Shown here piece after piece: positions 1 to 8,511 of a stretch of 64,000 nucleotides of DNA. The position numbers were made by a program, and so were the translations under genes. The stretch is from Olivibacter domesticus (GTDB taxonomy: Bacteria > Bacteroidota > Bacteroidia > Sphingobacteriales > Sphingobacteriaceae). The stretch's first letter is position 1; every line of letters begins with the position of its first letter. The stretch is taken from the NCBI RefSeq assembly GCF_900109575.1, contig NZ_FOAF01000002.1, positions 806,001-870,000 on the forward strand, in the 5' to 3' direction. The notes below the pieces were generated by a model. That model was not told the origin of the DNA, did no database searches, and saw only the letters and a program-made list of their open reading frames with translations.

Positions 1-1
1 G

Positions 2-1141
2 CGCAATACCGTAGAAGAGGTACGCGCCTTTATCGCGACTGATCTAACAGAAGCCATCAATGTATTACCCGAATCGTACGGAGCATCCGAATTTGGCAGA
101 GCCACTAAAGGGGCGGCTATAGCACTAAGGGGCAAACTCGCCCTGTACGCCGAAGATTGGGAAGCTGCAGCGGCCGATTTCAAAACCGTTATGGATATGG
201 GCTACAGTCTACATCCCAAATATAACGAACTATTCCGGGCAGAAACCGAGCGTAACGCCGAGGTGATCTTTTCTATCCAAAATGTACCAGTACAAGGCAT
301 GGGCGAAAACATGAGTTTCCGTTTAGGCACACGGGCTACCCGAGGCTCCTGTTGGACAAACGGCGTACCTTCGCCAACGCTTATTGACAGCTATGAAATG
401 CTAGATGGCTCGGCCTTCAACTGGGATGCAATCATCCCGGGTTATTCCACCATGTCTGTAGCTGAGCGCGATGCGCTCTTCCGTAGCCCAGACGTCATCA
501 AAAAAGCCTATGAAAATCGTGATCCACGGCTGCAACAAACTATCATCACACCTTACGCACAATATATGGGCGCCAACAATGTTAACTATATCTTAGCATG
601 GCCCTTTGTATCTGATGTCAGTCCGAGTTTCCATATCCGCCACAATTGGAACGCCAATGCCTTATACCTATGGCGTAAATTTGTCAGTGTAGGCGATGAA
701 AGCCAGCTACGTGAGCATGGTCCCATCGATTTTCCTGTTATTCGCTTGGCAGATGTATTATTGATGTTTGCCGAAGCACGTAATGAGCTTTTAGGAGCGC
801 CGGATGCGGAAGTTCTTGCCGCCATCAATCGCGTGCGCATACGTGCGGGTATACCCGAACTACAGAATAATAACGCTGGTTTACCTACCTTTGTTGATTC
901 AAAGGAAAGCATGCGCCAACGTATTCGCCATGAGCGTGCAATCGAACTGGCTACCGAAGGTGTCAGCTTTAGCGACGTACGACGTTGGAAAATAGCACCT
1001 GAATTATGTAACAGACCAATACTGGAGTTTACTACCCGTGTATTAAAAACGCGCGTGTTTAAAGATAGAGACTACCTATGGCCCATTCCGCAAGCCGAAA
1101 TGGACCAAAACGATCAGTTAACCCAAAATCTTGGATGGTAA
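2..1141 (+). CDS. SusD/RagB-like outer-membrane glycan-binding lipoprotein, 5' end cut off
   Basis: The frame is open from base 2, so only the C-terminal part (about 379 residues) of a SusD-family protein is present; its lipobox lies outside the window. SusD proteins sit on the outer membrane as lids of SusC transporters and bind oligosaccharides. Family signs are the helical repeat segment LRGKLALYAEDWEAAAADFK, the region FPVIRLADVLLMFAEARNEL, the sequence INRVRIRAGIPEL, the ERAIELATEG helix and the C-terminal YLWPIPQAEMDQN. The last base of its TAA stop is the first base of the next start codon (TAATG), so the downstream lyase is translationally coupled. The missing 5' part and the partner susC should lie just left of the window. 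The family call is secure; the substrate is inferred only from the two enzymes that follow. Confidence 0.93.
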   Translation, partial: RNTVEEVRAFIATDLTEAINVLPESYGASEFGRATKGAAIALRGKLALYAEDWEAAAADFKTVMDMGYSLHPKYNELFRAETERNAEVIFSIQNVPVQGMGENMSFRLGTRATRGSCWTNGVPSPTLIDSYEMLDGSAFNWDAIIPGYSTMSVAERDALFRSPDVIKKAYENRDPRLQQTIITPYAQYMGANNVNYILAWPFVSDVSPSFHIRHNWNANALYLWRKFVSVGDESQLREHGPIDFPVIRLADVLLMFAEARNELLGAPDAEVLAAINRVRIRAGIPELQNNNAGLPTFVDSKESMRQRIRHERAIELATEGVSFSDVRRWKIAPELCNRPILEFTTRVLKTRVFKDRDYLWPIPQAEMDQNDQLTQNLGW

Positions 1142-3111
1142 TGAAAAAAAGACAATCAATACTATGGATTTTCCTCCTACTCTTGGCCACATCGGTTAGA
1201 GCAGCCGAAAAGCGCGACCTATTGATGAAGGGTTTCGCTGCTGATGTATTAGCCCAACATTTAGCCAAAGCACAGGAATGGGTGGCCTTCCCTACTTATC
1301 AGGATCGGGCGTTTTGGGACCAGCAACCAGCTGACCTAAGGGCCGCCAGCATACAAAAAGGAGAGGCAGCGCTCAACTTTAGCTGGGACATTATTAAAGC
1401 AACCGACTACCTGGCCATCAACCGTACCGGCAATCGTGAGCAAATGCAAAAGCCCGACAATGCTCGCAAGGAGGCACTCAAAAACCTTTTACTGGCAGAA
1501 TTGATGGAAGGTAAAGGGCGTTTTATTGATCAGATCATCAATGGTGTATGGGCCATTTGCGAACAGAGCAACTGGGTTTTATCTGCTCACCTTGCACTTC
1601 AAAAGCAATATACAGATCTCCCAGACATCGATAACATGGTAATCGATTTAGGCTCTGGAGAAACCGGTGCCCTCTTGGCGTGGACGCACTACTTCCTGAA
1701 AGACCGTCTTGACGAAGCCAGTCCACTCATCGCCAAACGCATCGCTACCGAAATTCGGCGAAATATCTTGGATCCCTACTATAAGCGAAACGACTTGTGG
1801 TGGATGGGATTAGGCGGTGAAAGCTCCAACAATCGAAGAGGTTTGGTAAACAATTGGAACCCTTGGATTAACTTCAATGTATTACAGTGTATCCTGCTGA
1901 TGGAAAGCGACCAGGAAAAAAGAACAACATACACCTATAAAACCATGCATTCGGTAGATCAATTTATCAACTCCTATAATGATGATGGCGCCTGTGATGA
2001 AGGCCGCTCCTACTGGTCGCACGCCGGAGGGAAGTTCTTTGAATACCTAGAGCTTCTTCATCAGGCTACTGGTGGAGATGTCAATATCTACTCCCATCCC
2101 CTTGTTAAAAACATCGGAACCTATATCTACCAAGTCTATATTGACGACCCCTACTTTGTCAATTTTGCCGATGCCAGTGCAAAAGGTGGCGTAAATGCCG
2201 GCCTGGTATACCGTTATGGGGTAGCCATAAACGATGCAACGATGCAGGGCTTCGGCGCTTTTTACGAGCAAAAGAAAGCTAAGGATAAAGCATCGCTTAG
2301 CGGTAGTATATACGCCATCTTACAAGATCTACAATGGACACCTCGTATCCTACAGGCCCCAACCATCGAACCGCTCGTGGGCGATTACTGGTTCCCACAG
2401 ACACAAGTAGCAGGCGGTCGTGAAAAACCATCTTCCAAAGAAGGATTCTATTTTGCAGCAAAAGGGGGGCATAACGATGAATTTCACAACCACAATGATG
2501 TAGGCAGCTTTATCTTGTACTACAACGGATTACCACTTTTAGTAGACGCCGGTGTAGGCACCTACACGAAGCAGACCTTCAGCAAAGACCGCTATAAAAT
2601 CTGGACGATGCAGTCGGCCTTTCATAACCTCCCTGTAATTAACGGCTATGAACAACCTGCGGGCCTCAGCTATGAAGCCGCTAACACCCAATTTACGGCT
2701 AAAGGGGATCTTCATTTTACAACCGATATAGCAAAAGCCTATCCCACAGACGCAGCCATCAATACGTGGCGTCGGAGTTATACCCTGCAGCGAAAAAAGC
2801 ACCGCTTCATCATGAGCGATGAATTTAGCTTAAGCAATTTCAAGAAAGAAAATCAGCTTCATTTGTTGGCAGCCCATAAACCCGAAATCGTAAAACCAGG
2901 TGTGATCAAGCTATCTTTGGGTGAAACCAGCGTCGAAATGCATTACCCGGCAGATCTCTTCGGTGAACCCCAAATAGTACCTGTCACCATTGAAGATCCG
3001 CGTTTACTCAATAGCTGGCCCCATGGACTTTATCAACTCATCTTTACCGCTACCAAAAAAGACCTTCAAGGAAAATACACGTTAGAGGTTGTAAAGAGCA
3101 ATGAAAAATAA
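1141..3111 (+). CDS. Heparinase II/III family polysaccharide lyase
   Basis: A 656-residue secreted protein. I start at 1141, 63 bases inside the longest frame, because this gives a clean signal peptide (MKKRQSILWIFLLLLATSVR, cut near Ala-Glu) and a TAATG overlap with susD. An N-terminal alpha-helical toroid (about 30-350) contains DEGRSYWSHAGGKFFEYLEL. A beta-sandwich half follows, with the heparinase II/III signature HNHNDVGSF at 449-457 and LLVDAG just after it. Lyases of this fold cleave uronate-containing polysaccharides (heparin/heparan, alginate and related glycans) by beta-elimination and leave a 4,5-unsaturated uronic acid end. The next gene is a GH88 hydrolase that removes exactly such residues, which supports a lyase role. 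Exact PL family and substrate cannot be read from motifs. Confidence 0.85.
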   Translation: MKKRQSILWIFLLLLATSVRAAEKRDLLMKGFAADVLAQHLAKAQEWVAFPTYQDRAFWDQQPADLRAASIQKGEAALNFSWDIIKATDYLAINRTGNREQMQKPDNARKEALKNLLLAELMEGKGRFIDQIINGVWAICEQSNWVLSAHLALQKQYTDLPDIDNMVIDLGSGETGALLAWTHYFLKDRLDEASPLIAKRIATEIRRNILDPYYKRNDLWWMGLGGESSNNRRGLVNNWNPWINFNVLQCILLMESDQEKRTTYTYKTMHSVDQFINSYNDDGACDEGRSYWSHAGGKFFEYLELLHQATGGDVNIYSHPLVKNIGTYIYQVYIDDPYFVNFADASAKGGVNAGLVYRYGVAINDATMQGFGAFYEQKKAKDKASLSGSIYAILQDLQWTPRILQAPTIEPLVGDYWFPQTQVAGGREKPSSKEGFYFAAKGGHNDEFHNHNDVGSFILYYNGLPLLVDAGVGTYTKQTFSKDRYKIWTMQSAFHNLPVINGYEQPAGLSYEAANTQFTAKGDLHFTTDIAKAYPTDAAINTWRRSYTLQRKKHRFIMSDEFSLSNFKKENQLHLLAAHKPEIVKPGVIKLSLGETSVEMHYPADLFGEPQIVPVTIEDPRLLNSWPHGLYQLIFTATKKDLQGKYTLEVVKSNEK

Positions 3112-3140
3112 TACACAAACCATTAAGAAAAAATAAACAG

Positions 3141-4328
3141 ATGAAATTAATCCACGCTATCTTATTCTTATTACTCATCGTAGGCTGCCAGCAGGAGCAG
3201 CCTGCAAGCGATCCGGATGATGGGTTACATTTTGCAGTAAAGCAAACCCAGCATATGTTAGATACCTTAGGCGTTTTGCAAAAAGATCGCCTGCCAAAAT
3301 CGGTCGACAAGAGCGGCCGCATGACCCAGTCGGACATTTACGATTGGACCAGCGGCTTCTTTCCCGGAAGCTTATGGTACCTGTATGAGTTCAGTAAAAA
3401 CGATACATTAAAGCAGCAGGCCATCCATTGGACCGAGCTCCTAAAACCCATCCAGTTTTTTTCCGGGCATCACGATGTGGGCTTTATGATCAATTGCAGC
3501 TATGGCAATGCCTTCCGCATTACAGGCGATACCGCCTATCGATCTGTTATGGTACAAACAGCCAAATCACTTATGAAACGTTATAACCCAAAGGTGGGGG
3601 CCATCCTTTCGTGGGATGCTGATAAAGGCTGGCAGAAAGAGAAGGGCTGGAAATACCCCGTTATTATCGATAATATGATGAATCTCGAGTTGTTGTTTAA
3701 AGCCTCTCAGTATACAGGTGACTCCACTTTTTATAAGGCTGCCGTTTCGCATGCCGATAAAACCATGCAACATCATTTCCGGCCAGATTATAGTTCCTAT
3801 CATGTGGTAGACTATGACCCAGAAAGCGGAGCCGCACTTCACCACCAAACCGCACAAGGCGATGCAGATTCTTCAGCTTGGGCGCGTGGCCAAGCTTGGG
3901 GTTTATATGCGTATACTTTTTGCTACCGCGAAACAGGGTTGAAACGCTACTTAGAACAAGCAGAACATATTGCCAATTTTATCCTGCAGCATCCCCGTTT
4001 GCCGGCCGATAAAGTTCCTTATTGGGATTTCGATGCACCGGGCATTCCAGATACCTACCGAGACGCATCTGCAGCGGCAATCATTGCCTCGGCGCTGATC
4101 GATCTGGCCAAAGAAACTAAAGGAGACGCATCAGCCACTTACCGGCAGACTGCCGAAACGATTGTTAAAAACCTGAGCAATTCACCTTATCGGGCAGCTT
4201 TAGGCACCAATCAAGGGTTTATTTTAAAACACAGCGTGGGTAGCCTTCCACATCAAAACGAAATCGATGTTCCGCTGGCTTATGCCGATTACTACTATAT
4301 AGAGGCTTTGATGAAACTAAGGAAATAA
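3141..4328 (+). CDS. GH88 unsaturated glucuronyl hydrolase lipoprotein
   Basis: A 395-residue lipoprotein (lipobox LIVGC, Cys16), probably periplasmic or on the inner leaflet of the outer membrane. GH88 enzymes hydrate the double bond of the 4-deoxy-4,5-unsaturated uronic acid left by polysaccharide lyases and so release it. Landmarks are WTSGFFPGSLWYLYE (about 69-83), HDVGFMINCSYG with Asp112, and PVIIDNMMNLELL with Asp177. These two aspartates match the catalytic pair of the Bacillus unsaturated glucuronyl hydrolase (Asp88/Asp149). SSAWARGQAWGLYAYTFCYR and PGIPDTYRDASAAAI complete the family pattern. It lies 29 bp after the heparinase II/III gene in the same operon. Length is normal for the family. 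Whether the product is sulfated or acetylated is not visible. Confidence 0.92.
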   Translation: MKLIHAILFLLLIVGCQQEQPASDPDDGLHFAVKQTQHMLDTLGVLQKDRLPKSVDKSGRMTQSDIYDWTSGFFPGSLWYLYEFSKNDTLKQQAIHWTELLKPIQFFSGHHDVGFMINCSYGNAFRITGDTAYRSVMVQTAKSLMKRYNPKVGAILSWDADKGWQKEKGWKYPVIIDNMMNLELLFKASQYTGDSTFYKAAVSHADKTMQHHFRPDYSSYHVVDYDPESGAALHHQTAQGDADSSAWARGQAWGLYAYTFCYRETGLKRYLEQAEHIANFILQHPRLPADKVPYWDFDAPGIPDTYRDASAAAIIASALIDLAKETKGDASATYRQTAETIVKNLSNSPYRAALGTNQGFILKHSVGSLPHQNEIDVPLAYADYYYIEALMKLRK

Positions 4329-4333
4329 ATTTA

Positions 4334-4358
4334 AAGGGCTGCAACTTATGTAGCCCTT
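4334..4358. terminator. Hairpin between convergent GH88 and M14/AspA genes
   Basis: AAGGGCTgCA and TGtAGCCCTT form a 10-bp stem (one G-T pair) with a 5-base loop, directly after the GH88 stop. It lies between convergent genes and could end transcription in both directions. The U-tract is weak. Confidence 0.6.
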
Positions 4359-4450
4359 GCCTTATAAAATAAACGCTGTAATATTCAAATGGAATTGAGG
4401 ACGGATTAGTGCTATTATCTATTTTGTGATGTTAAGAAGCTATTTCATAG

Positions 4451-5500
4451 CTATCCACCATTATATCCGATACAAAATAATGTTTCATCTTTATTTACAG
4501 GAGGTGTCCCGACTTTATATAAGATGATGCCACTTGTAGGAGCTACTATTTCAGTCAGCTTATTCCCAAATTCATCGGTAATATAACCCAGTATCTGGCC
4601 GTTCTTCACTTTGCCACCACTTTTGAATTCACTATAAAAAATGCCTTTTTGGGGAACCTTTACATACGTTTGGTTATTCAAGTAGACAGGTGTTTTATGG
4701 GACGAAACTGGCTTAATTTTTCCTTCATACATATTGAGCTGTATTAACATATTATAAACGGCCTTTTTAATGACGGCTACATTTTCAGGTTGGACAGTTC
4801 CTAATTTACCTGCTTCAATGCTAAGTGCCGTGATGCCCTTTTGAGTGGCTTGTTTAAAAGCATATTTCGCCGGCTCGGTAGCGCCTATAGTATAGGGATA
4901 AGAAACCACGTAATCAAATCCGGATTTTTCAGAAAGCTCCTTGGCCTGTGCTGTTTTTTCAGGAATATCTTTTCGATCGTAATAACATACAAAAGGTAAA
5001 AGATCTTCACTTGCATCTCCACCATGAATATCCAAAAAAAAATCGGTTTGATCAATAATTTCGTTGGAGATACAATGTGCCAGCTGCTCCGTTATGGTAC
5101 CTGAAGCAGCACCAGGGAATGCATTATTCAGGTTTTTCCCATCCAAGGGGTTGACAAAAAGTGTTCTATTATAAAACGCCTCCACATTGGCAATAGGCAC
5201 CACGATTAATGTACCTTTTAACTGATTGATATCAATCTCTTTTAATAGCTCCTGTAAAGCAACAATGGGAGGATACTCATATCCATGAATACCTGCAATC
5301 ATACTGAAAACGGGCCCTTCTTTTCGTCCTTTGAGGACAGTAACAGGAAGATACGATTGCTGGCTACCATCCGTTAAACGAAAAATGGTGTCTTTTCTTC
5401 CAGGGCCTTCTGATACCACCAATCTTGCCCTTACCTGAGCATAACTGTTCAATGCAAAGAACATCAAAAAGAGCACTATTATTTGTCGAATAATCTTCAT
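4451..5500 (-). CDS. Secreted M14-like succinylglutamate desuccinylase/aspartoacylase family protein
   Basis: A 349-residue exported protein with a signal peptide (hydrophobic 5-19, then YAQ). The zinc-binding pattern of the AstE/AspA branch of the M14 carboxypeptidase fold is present: His72-x-x-Glu75 in AGIHGYEYPPIVALQEL and His159 in FFLDIHGGDASEDL. FVNPLDGKNLNNAFPG (about 115-130) is the conserved substrate-loop region. Members remove acyl or amino-acid groups from small amidated compounds or cell-wall peptides; the substrate here is not predictable. A beta-rich C-terminal domain (about 270-345) is typical of the exported versions. It faces the GH88 operon tail to tail and looks monocistronic. 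The fold call is firm, the reaction is not. Confidence 0.8.
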   Translation of the reverse strand: MKIIRQIIVLFLMFFALNSYAQVRARLVVSEGPGRKDTIFRLTDGSQQSYLPVTVLKGRKEGPVFSMIAGIHGYEYPPIVALQELLKEIDINQLKGTLIVVPIANVEAFYNRTLFVNPLDGKNLNNAFPGAASGTITEQLAHCISNEIIDQTDFFLDIHGGDASEDLLPFVCYYDRKDIPEKTAQAKELSEKSGFDYVVSYPYTIGATEPAKYAFKQATQKGITALSIEAGKLGTVQPENVAVIKKAVYNMLIQLNMYEGKIKPVSSHKTPVYLNNQTYVKVPQKGIFYSEFKSGGKVKNGQILGYITDEFGNKLTEIVAPTSGIILYKVGTPPVNKDETLFCIGYNGG

Positions 5501-5600
5501 CTGGAACTATTTATTACCACCCATACCGGCCTAAACCGGCAGTAAATATAGCCACGCGCTAACAAAATCGCAACTAAATTGCAACAGATCCAATTTCAAG

Positions 5601-6059
5601 TTATTCAAAATACAATCTATCAACGGAGAACTTACCTCCCCCTTCTATAAAGATGGCCATGCATAATCCAAGCACCAATAGATGATATTCAAATCCTTCC
5701 ATTCCTGCCGGTAATCTGCCAAACCAATTCATAAAAAAACCATTTGGCCGGTGAATAAACACAATCATGCCAATAAATAGGCCAAATATTCCCACCGCAG
5801 CAATGCGAGTACCGGCACCTGTAAGGAGCAAGAACATGCCTCCACATTCTATTACAATGGCTGTGATAGCAGTAAAGGAGGATAATCCAGCAATTTGAGT
5901 CATAAAATGCATTTCACCCGATAGCCCGGGCCCGTTGCACCATCCAAATAATTTTTGAACCGCATGCGGAAAAAGCACGCCTCCCAATGTTAATCGCAGC
6001 ACCAAGCCTGTCCAGCTATCGTTTGTGGCCACCATTTGATTGATAATTTCTCTGTACAT
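5601..6059 (-). CDS. DoxX family membrane protein
   Basis: A 152-residue integral membrane protein with four predicted helices. The DoxX pattern is visible in VLRLTLGGVLFPHAVQKLFG (about 20-39) and in the mid-protein segment ECGGMFLLLTGAGTRIAAVG. DoxX proteins are small inner-membrane proteins linked to thiol/redox stress or quinone-related oxidoreductases; their molecular role is poorly settled. A Crp-like regulator gene lies just upstream on the same strand. The promoter between them carries a palindrome, so regulation by that protein is likely. Confidence 0.85.
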   Translation of the reverse strand: MYREIINQMVATNDSWTGLVLRLTLGGVLFPHAVQKLFGWCNGPGLSGEMHFMTQIAGLSSFTAITAIVIECGGMFLLLTGAGTRIAAVGIFGLFIGMIVFIHRPNGFFMNWFGRLPAGMEGFEYHLLVLGLCMAIFIEGGGKFSVDRLYFE

Positions 6060-6079
6060 AATTAAATTATTTTATGGCA

Positions 6080-6111
6080 CAAAGTTAGGACACCAGTTTC
6101 CTTGCAAACTG
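6080..6111 (-). promoter_or_regulatory. doxX promoter with Crp/Fnr-type palindrome
   Basis: On the minus strand, TAACTTTG (6080-6087) fits the Bacteroidota -7 box TAnnTTTG. Seventeen bases upstream, TTTG fits the -33 box. A perfect inverted repeat CAGTTT-N6-AAACTG (6094-6111) covers the -33 region, a typical position for a Crp/Fnr dimer. The Crp-like gene ends only 36 bp upstream. Confidence 0.55.
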
Positions 6112-6146
6112 TGACATTTATCAAAAAAGCTTGTCGTTCAGATTCA

Positions 6147-6728
6147 CTATTTAGCTTTTTTAAATAGTTGGCTTCTCAGTCGACTTAAGGTTTCGCGTGT
6201 AACACCAAGGTAGGAAGCAATATATTGTTGCGAAATCCGCTGTTCAATATGACCATACATTTCCCGAAACAGACGATACCTTTCCTCTGCTGGCTTTTGA
6301 AGGAATAATATTTTATTTTGCCATATAGCAAAAGTATGCTGCAATACCAGATGAAAATAATGCTCTAATTTTGGACTCAAGGAAAATAGTTTTTCTAAAT
6401 GCTCTTTCTTTATCTGAAGAACGCTGGTGTCTTCTAGTGCTTCTATGTTATAAATGGAGGGCGTTTCATTCCATAAACTAGCTTTATCACTTATCCACCA
6501 ATCTTCAAAACCAAAATGAATAATCAACTCTTTGCCATTTTTATCGACTTCGTATTGACGAACACCTCCTTGGATAACAAAATAGTCGTATTTACAAATA
6601 TCTCCTTCTTTTAATAGATATTGATTTTTACTCAACTTTTTCAAGATGAGTGTGTTAAAAAGCAATTCTTGTTCAGAAAGATCAAGTGTTACATACCGAG
6701 CAATATGATCCAGAAGGCGTTCGTTCAT
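6147..6728 (-). CDS. Crp/Fnr family transcriptional regulator
   Basis: A 193-residue protein with an N-terminal cyclic-nucleotide-binding-like beta-roll (about 20-115; LKEGDICKYDYFVIQGGVRQ, then LIIHFGFEDWW). The C-terminal winged helix (about 145-190) has the recognition region QQYIASYLGVTRETLSRLRS. This small Bacteroidota subgroup usually has a degenerate effector pocket and lacks the cysteine set of true Fnr proteins; I see no iron-sulfur cysteine motif. It probably controls the adjacent doxX gene through the palindrome at 6094-6111. The call is confident; the signal sensed is unknown. Confidence 0.88.
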   Translation of the reverse strand: MNERLLDHIARYVTLDLSEQELLFNTLILKKLSKNQYLLKEGDICKYDYFVIQGGVRQYEVDKNGKELIIHFGFEDWWISDKASLWNETPSIYNIEALEDTSVLQIKKEHLEKLFSLSPKLEHYFHLVLQHTFAIWQNKILFLQKPAEERYRLFREMYGHIEQRISQQYIASYLGVTRETLSRLRSQLFKKAK

Positions 6729-6785
6729 TGTACAAATATAAACGAGAACCCTTAAAATGGAATACTCCGTTACAATGTGGCCTAA

Positions 6786-8456
6786 TTATTCTTCTAGAGC
6801 TATTAACATTTCCTTTCTCGCTGTCCTAAAATGCCTAATACTCGTATCATACCAATCAAATCTAAACACCATACTGTCGATGATCTTTTTGGCCAGTACC
6901 GGATTTTTTGCTTCAAGCATCTGCAAAAGCGTATAATCGTTAATACCATCCCGCATGGTTTCTAACCGGGTTGAACTATATAACTTTTGGTAACCTGGAT
7001 ATACAATCCAGGAATCTCCCGTAGGCAGAATATTTCCCCCTTCACTATTGATCCCTGTCGTCTCTACAAAAGGGGCATCATTCCAGTAATTTAGCCCCCA
7101 GTGTAAGTAACCCTCAATTTGGTATTTGTAGTTTATCCAATGGATAAGCCTCGTTTTGATGAGTGGGAGATCTATAAATCGATTCGCATAATTGCCCCGA
7201 GGCGACAAGCACGTATAGAACCAGGCTTCATCGCCCGCTTTTTTACGATCTTGGTAAAAGGCAAAATCTTTATTTAGAAAATCCAGTTGTGGCACCCATA
7301 AATCAATTGTTTCCGCAAGGTCTTTGCTGTGACAAGCTTCCATGATTTTGATGGACGGCACAATAGATTTAACATAACTTGCAATGTCTATATAAGACTG
7401 CTTGTTTTCGCCAATCGGTTCGTCGGCAATGTGCTGATAGTAATCTGTCAACCATCCCTTTTGCTCCAAATGCGCTAATAAGGCTTTAAAAAAATGTGCA
7501 TAAAACGCTTTGGCTCGGGCATCTTGGATTGGTAAAGACAGGAAAGTTGTAGAATCTGCACCAGGTTCAGGTACGCGTACGATAAAAGGGCTGGTCCAAT
7601 CGCCGGCACGCTGGCCAATATGGCCACCTTCAATTCTGCCCAGCACACCAGCGTTCTTAAAAATTTCAACCGTCTGGTCGAACCTTGAAAAATCAATCTC
7701 AAATTGATCACCCTCTTTCTTATACGTTGCTAAATCCAATGGTGAGATAAGGGCAACGTTCTGCCCATAGCTCGCCATTTTGTCGGCCAATACTTTTATT
7801 AATTTCCAATACAACTCTCCGTATGGCTTCACTTTTTCTCCCTTGTTCAGCAACGTTAAACGCTTCGGGTCTAGGCTATACCAATTCGTTACCCATAAGC
7901 GCTGTTTTTCTAATTCAACGTTATGAACATGAATAAGAAACGATTTTTGTACCATCTCTTCACCTTCGTGCACGCTTATTTTTACTTCATAGCTTCCAGC
8001 TTTTGTTTCTTTGGGGATGGGAATCGTTAAGAAACAAGCTTGCGCTACGCCCGCTTCCAGCTTAATAGGTTGCTTGTCCAATATAGGATCCGGATAAAAT
8101 CCGGTATTTGATACCAGCCGATCAACAGCAGGATCGGTATAAGATCTTTCTGCACGTACATAACCAACGGGACCATACGAAATTGCCGCATTCGGTAGTT
8201 CCGGCACTTCTATGGTCAATTTCACTTCATGCTTGTTTTGCTGACTGCGCAATACAAGCTGGACGCTGGCAACCTCTCCCCTTGCCACATCAATTTCCTT
8301 AAAGTTTTCACTGGGGAAAATGGTTTCAGGAAAAACTTTCTCTAGCGGATCTACCAAGATCGCAGATACCTGCGCCCAGGCAGCACATGGAAGAAGCCCG
8401 CTCAAGAATAACAAAGTTGCGGCTATGCCTCCTTTAATCGTTTCGTTTAATTTCAT
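6786..8456 (-). CDS. DUF4091 (GH123-like) secreted glycosidase
   Basis: A 556-residue exported protein (signal peptide ending near CAAWAQ, residue 29). An N-terminal beta-sandwich (about 30-180) precedes a TIM-barrel-like DUF4091 domain (about 190-550). The adjacent acidic pair Asp345-Glu346 in YQHIADEPIGE matches the Asp-Glu pair of GH123 beta-N-acetylgalactosaminidases, which use the substrate acetamido group for catalysis. EGYLHWGLNYW near residue 470 is another family landmark. It is the last gene, and the only enzyme, of a complete sigma-FecR-SusC-SusD locus, 55 bp after susD. It probably removes HexNAc (GalNAc) from an imported glycan. GH123 activity is inferred from motif and fold, not certain. 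Confidence 0.75.
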   Translation of the reverse strand: MKLNETIKGGIAATLLFLSGLLPCAAWAQVSAILVDPLEKVFPETIFPSENFKEIDVARGEVASVQLVLRSQQNKHEVKLTIEVPELPNAAISYGPVGYVRAERSYTDPAVDRLVSNTGFYPDPILDKQPIKLEAGVAQACFLTIPIPKETKAGSYEVKISVHEGEEMVQKSFLIHVHNVELEKQRLWVTNWYSLDPKRLTLLNKGEKVKPYGELYWKLIKVLADKMASYGQNVALISPLDLATYKKEGDQFEIDFSRFDQTVEIFKNAGVLGRIEGGHIGQRAGDWTSPFIVRVPEPGADSTTFLSLPIQDARAKAFYAHFFKALLAHLEQKGWLTDYYQHIADEPIGENKQSYIDIASYVKSIVPSIKIMEACHSKDLAETIDLWVPQLDFLNKDFAFYQDRKKAGDEAWFYTCLSPRGNYANRFIDLPLIKTRLIHWINYKYQIEGYLHWGLNYWNDAPFVETTGINSEGGNILPTGDSWIVYPGYQKLYSSTRLETMRDGINDYTLLQMLEAKNPVLAKKIIDSMVFRFDWYDTSIRHFRTARKEMLIALEE

Positions 8457-8462
8457 AATTAA

Positions 8463-8494
8463 TTAGTATCAAGATGTTAGTATCAAGTATCAAG
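8463..8494. repeat. Short direct repeats in the susD-DUF4091 spacer
   Basis: TTAGTATCAAG occurs at 8463-8473 and 8477-8487 (14-base period), followed by a further TATCAAG at 8488-8494. It fills most of the spacer between the two genes. No function is evident; replication slippage would explain it. Confidence 0.6.
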
Positions 8495-8511
8495 ACATAG
8501 TAGTGAAATCA

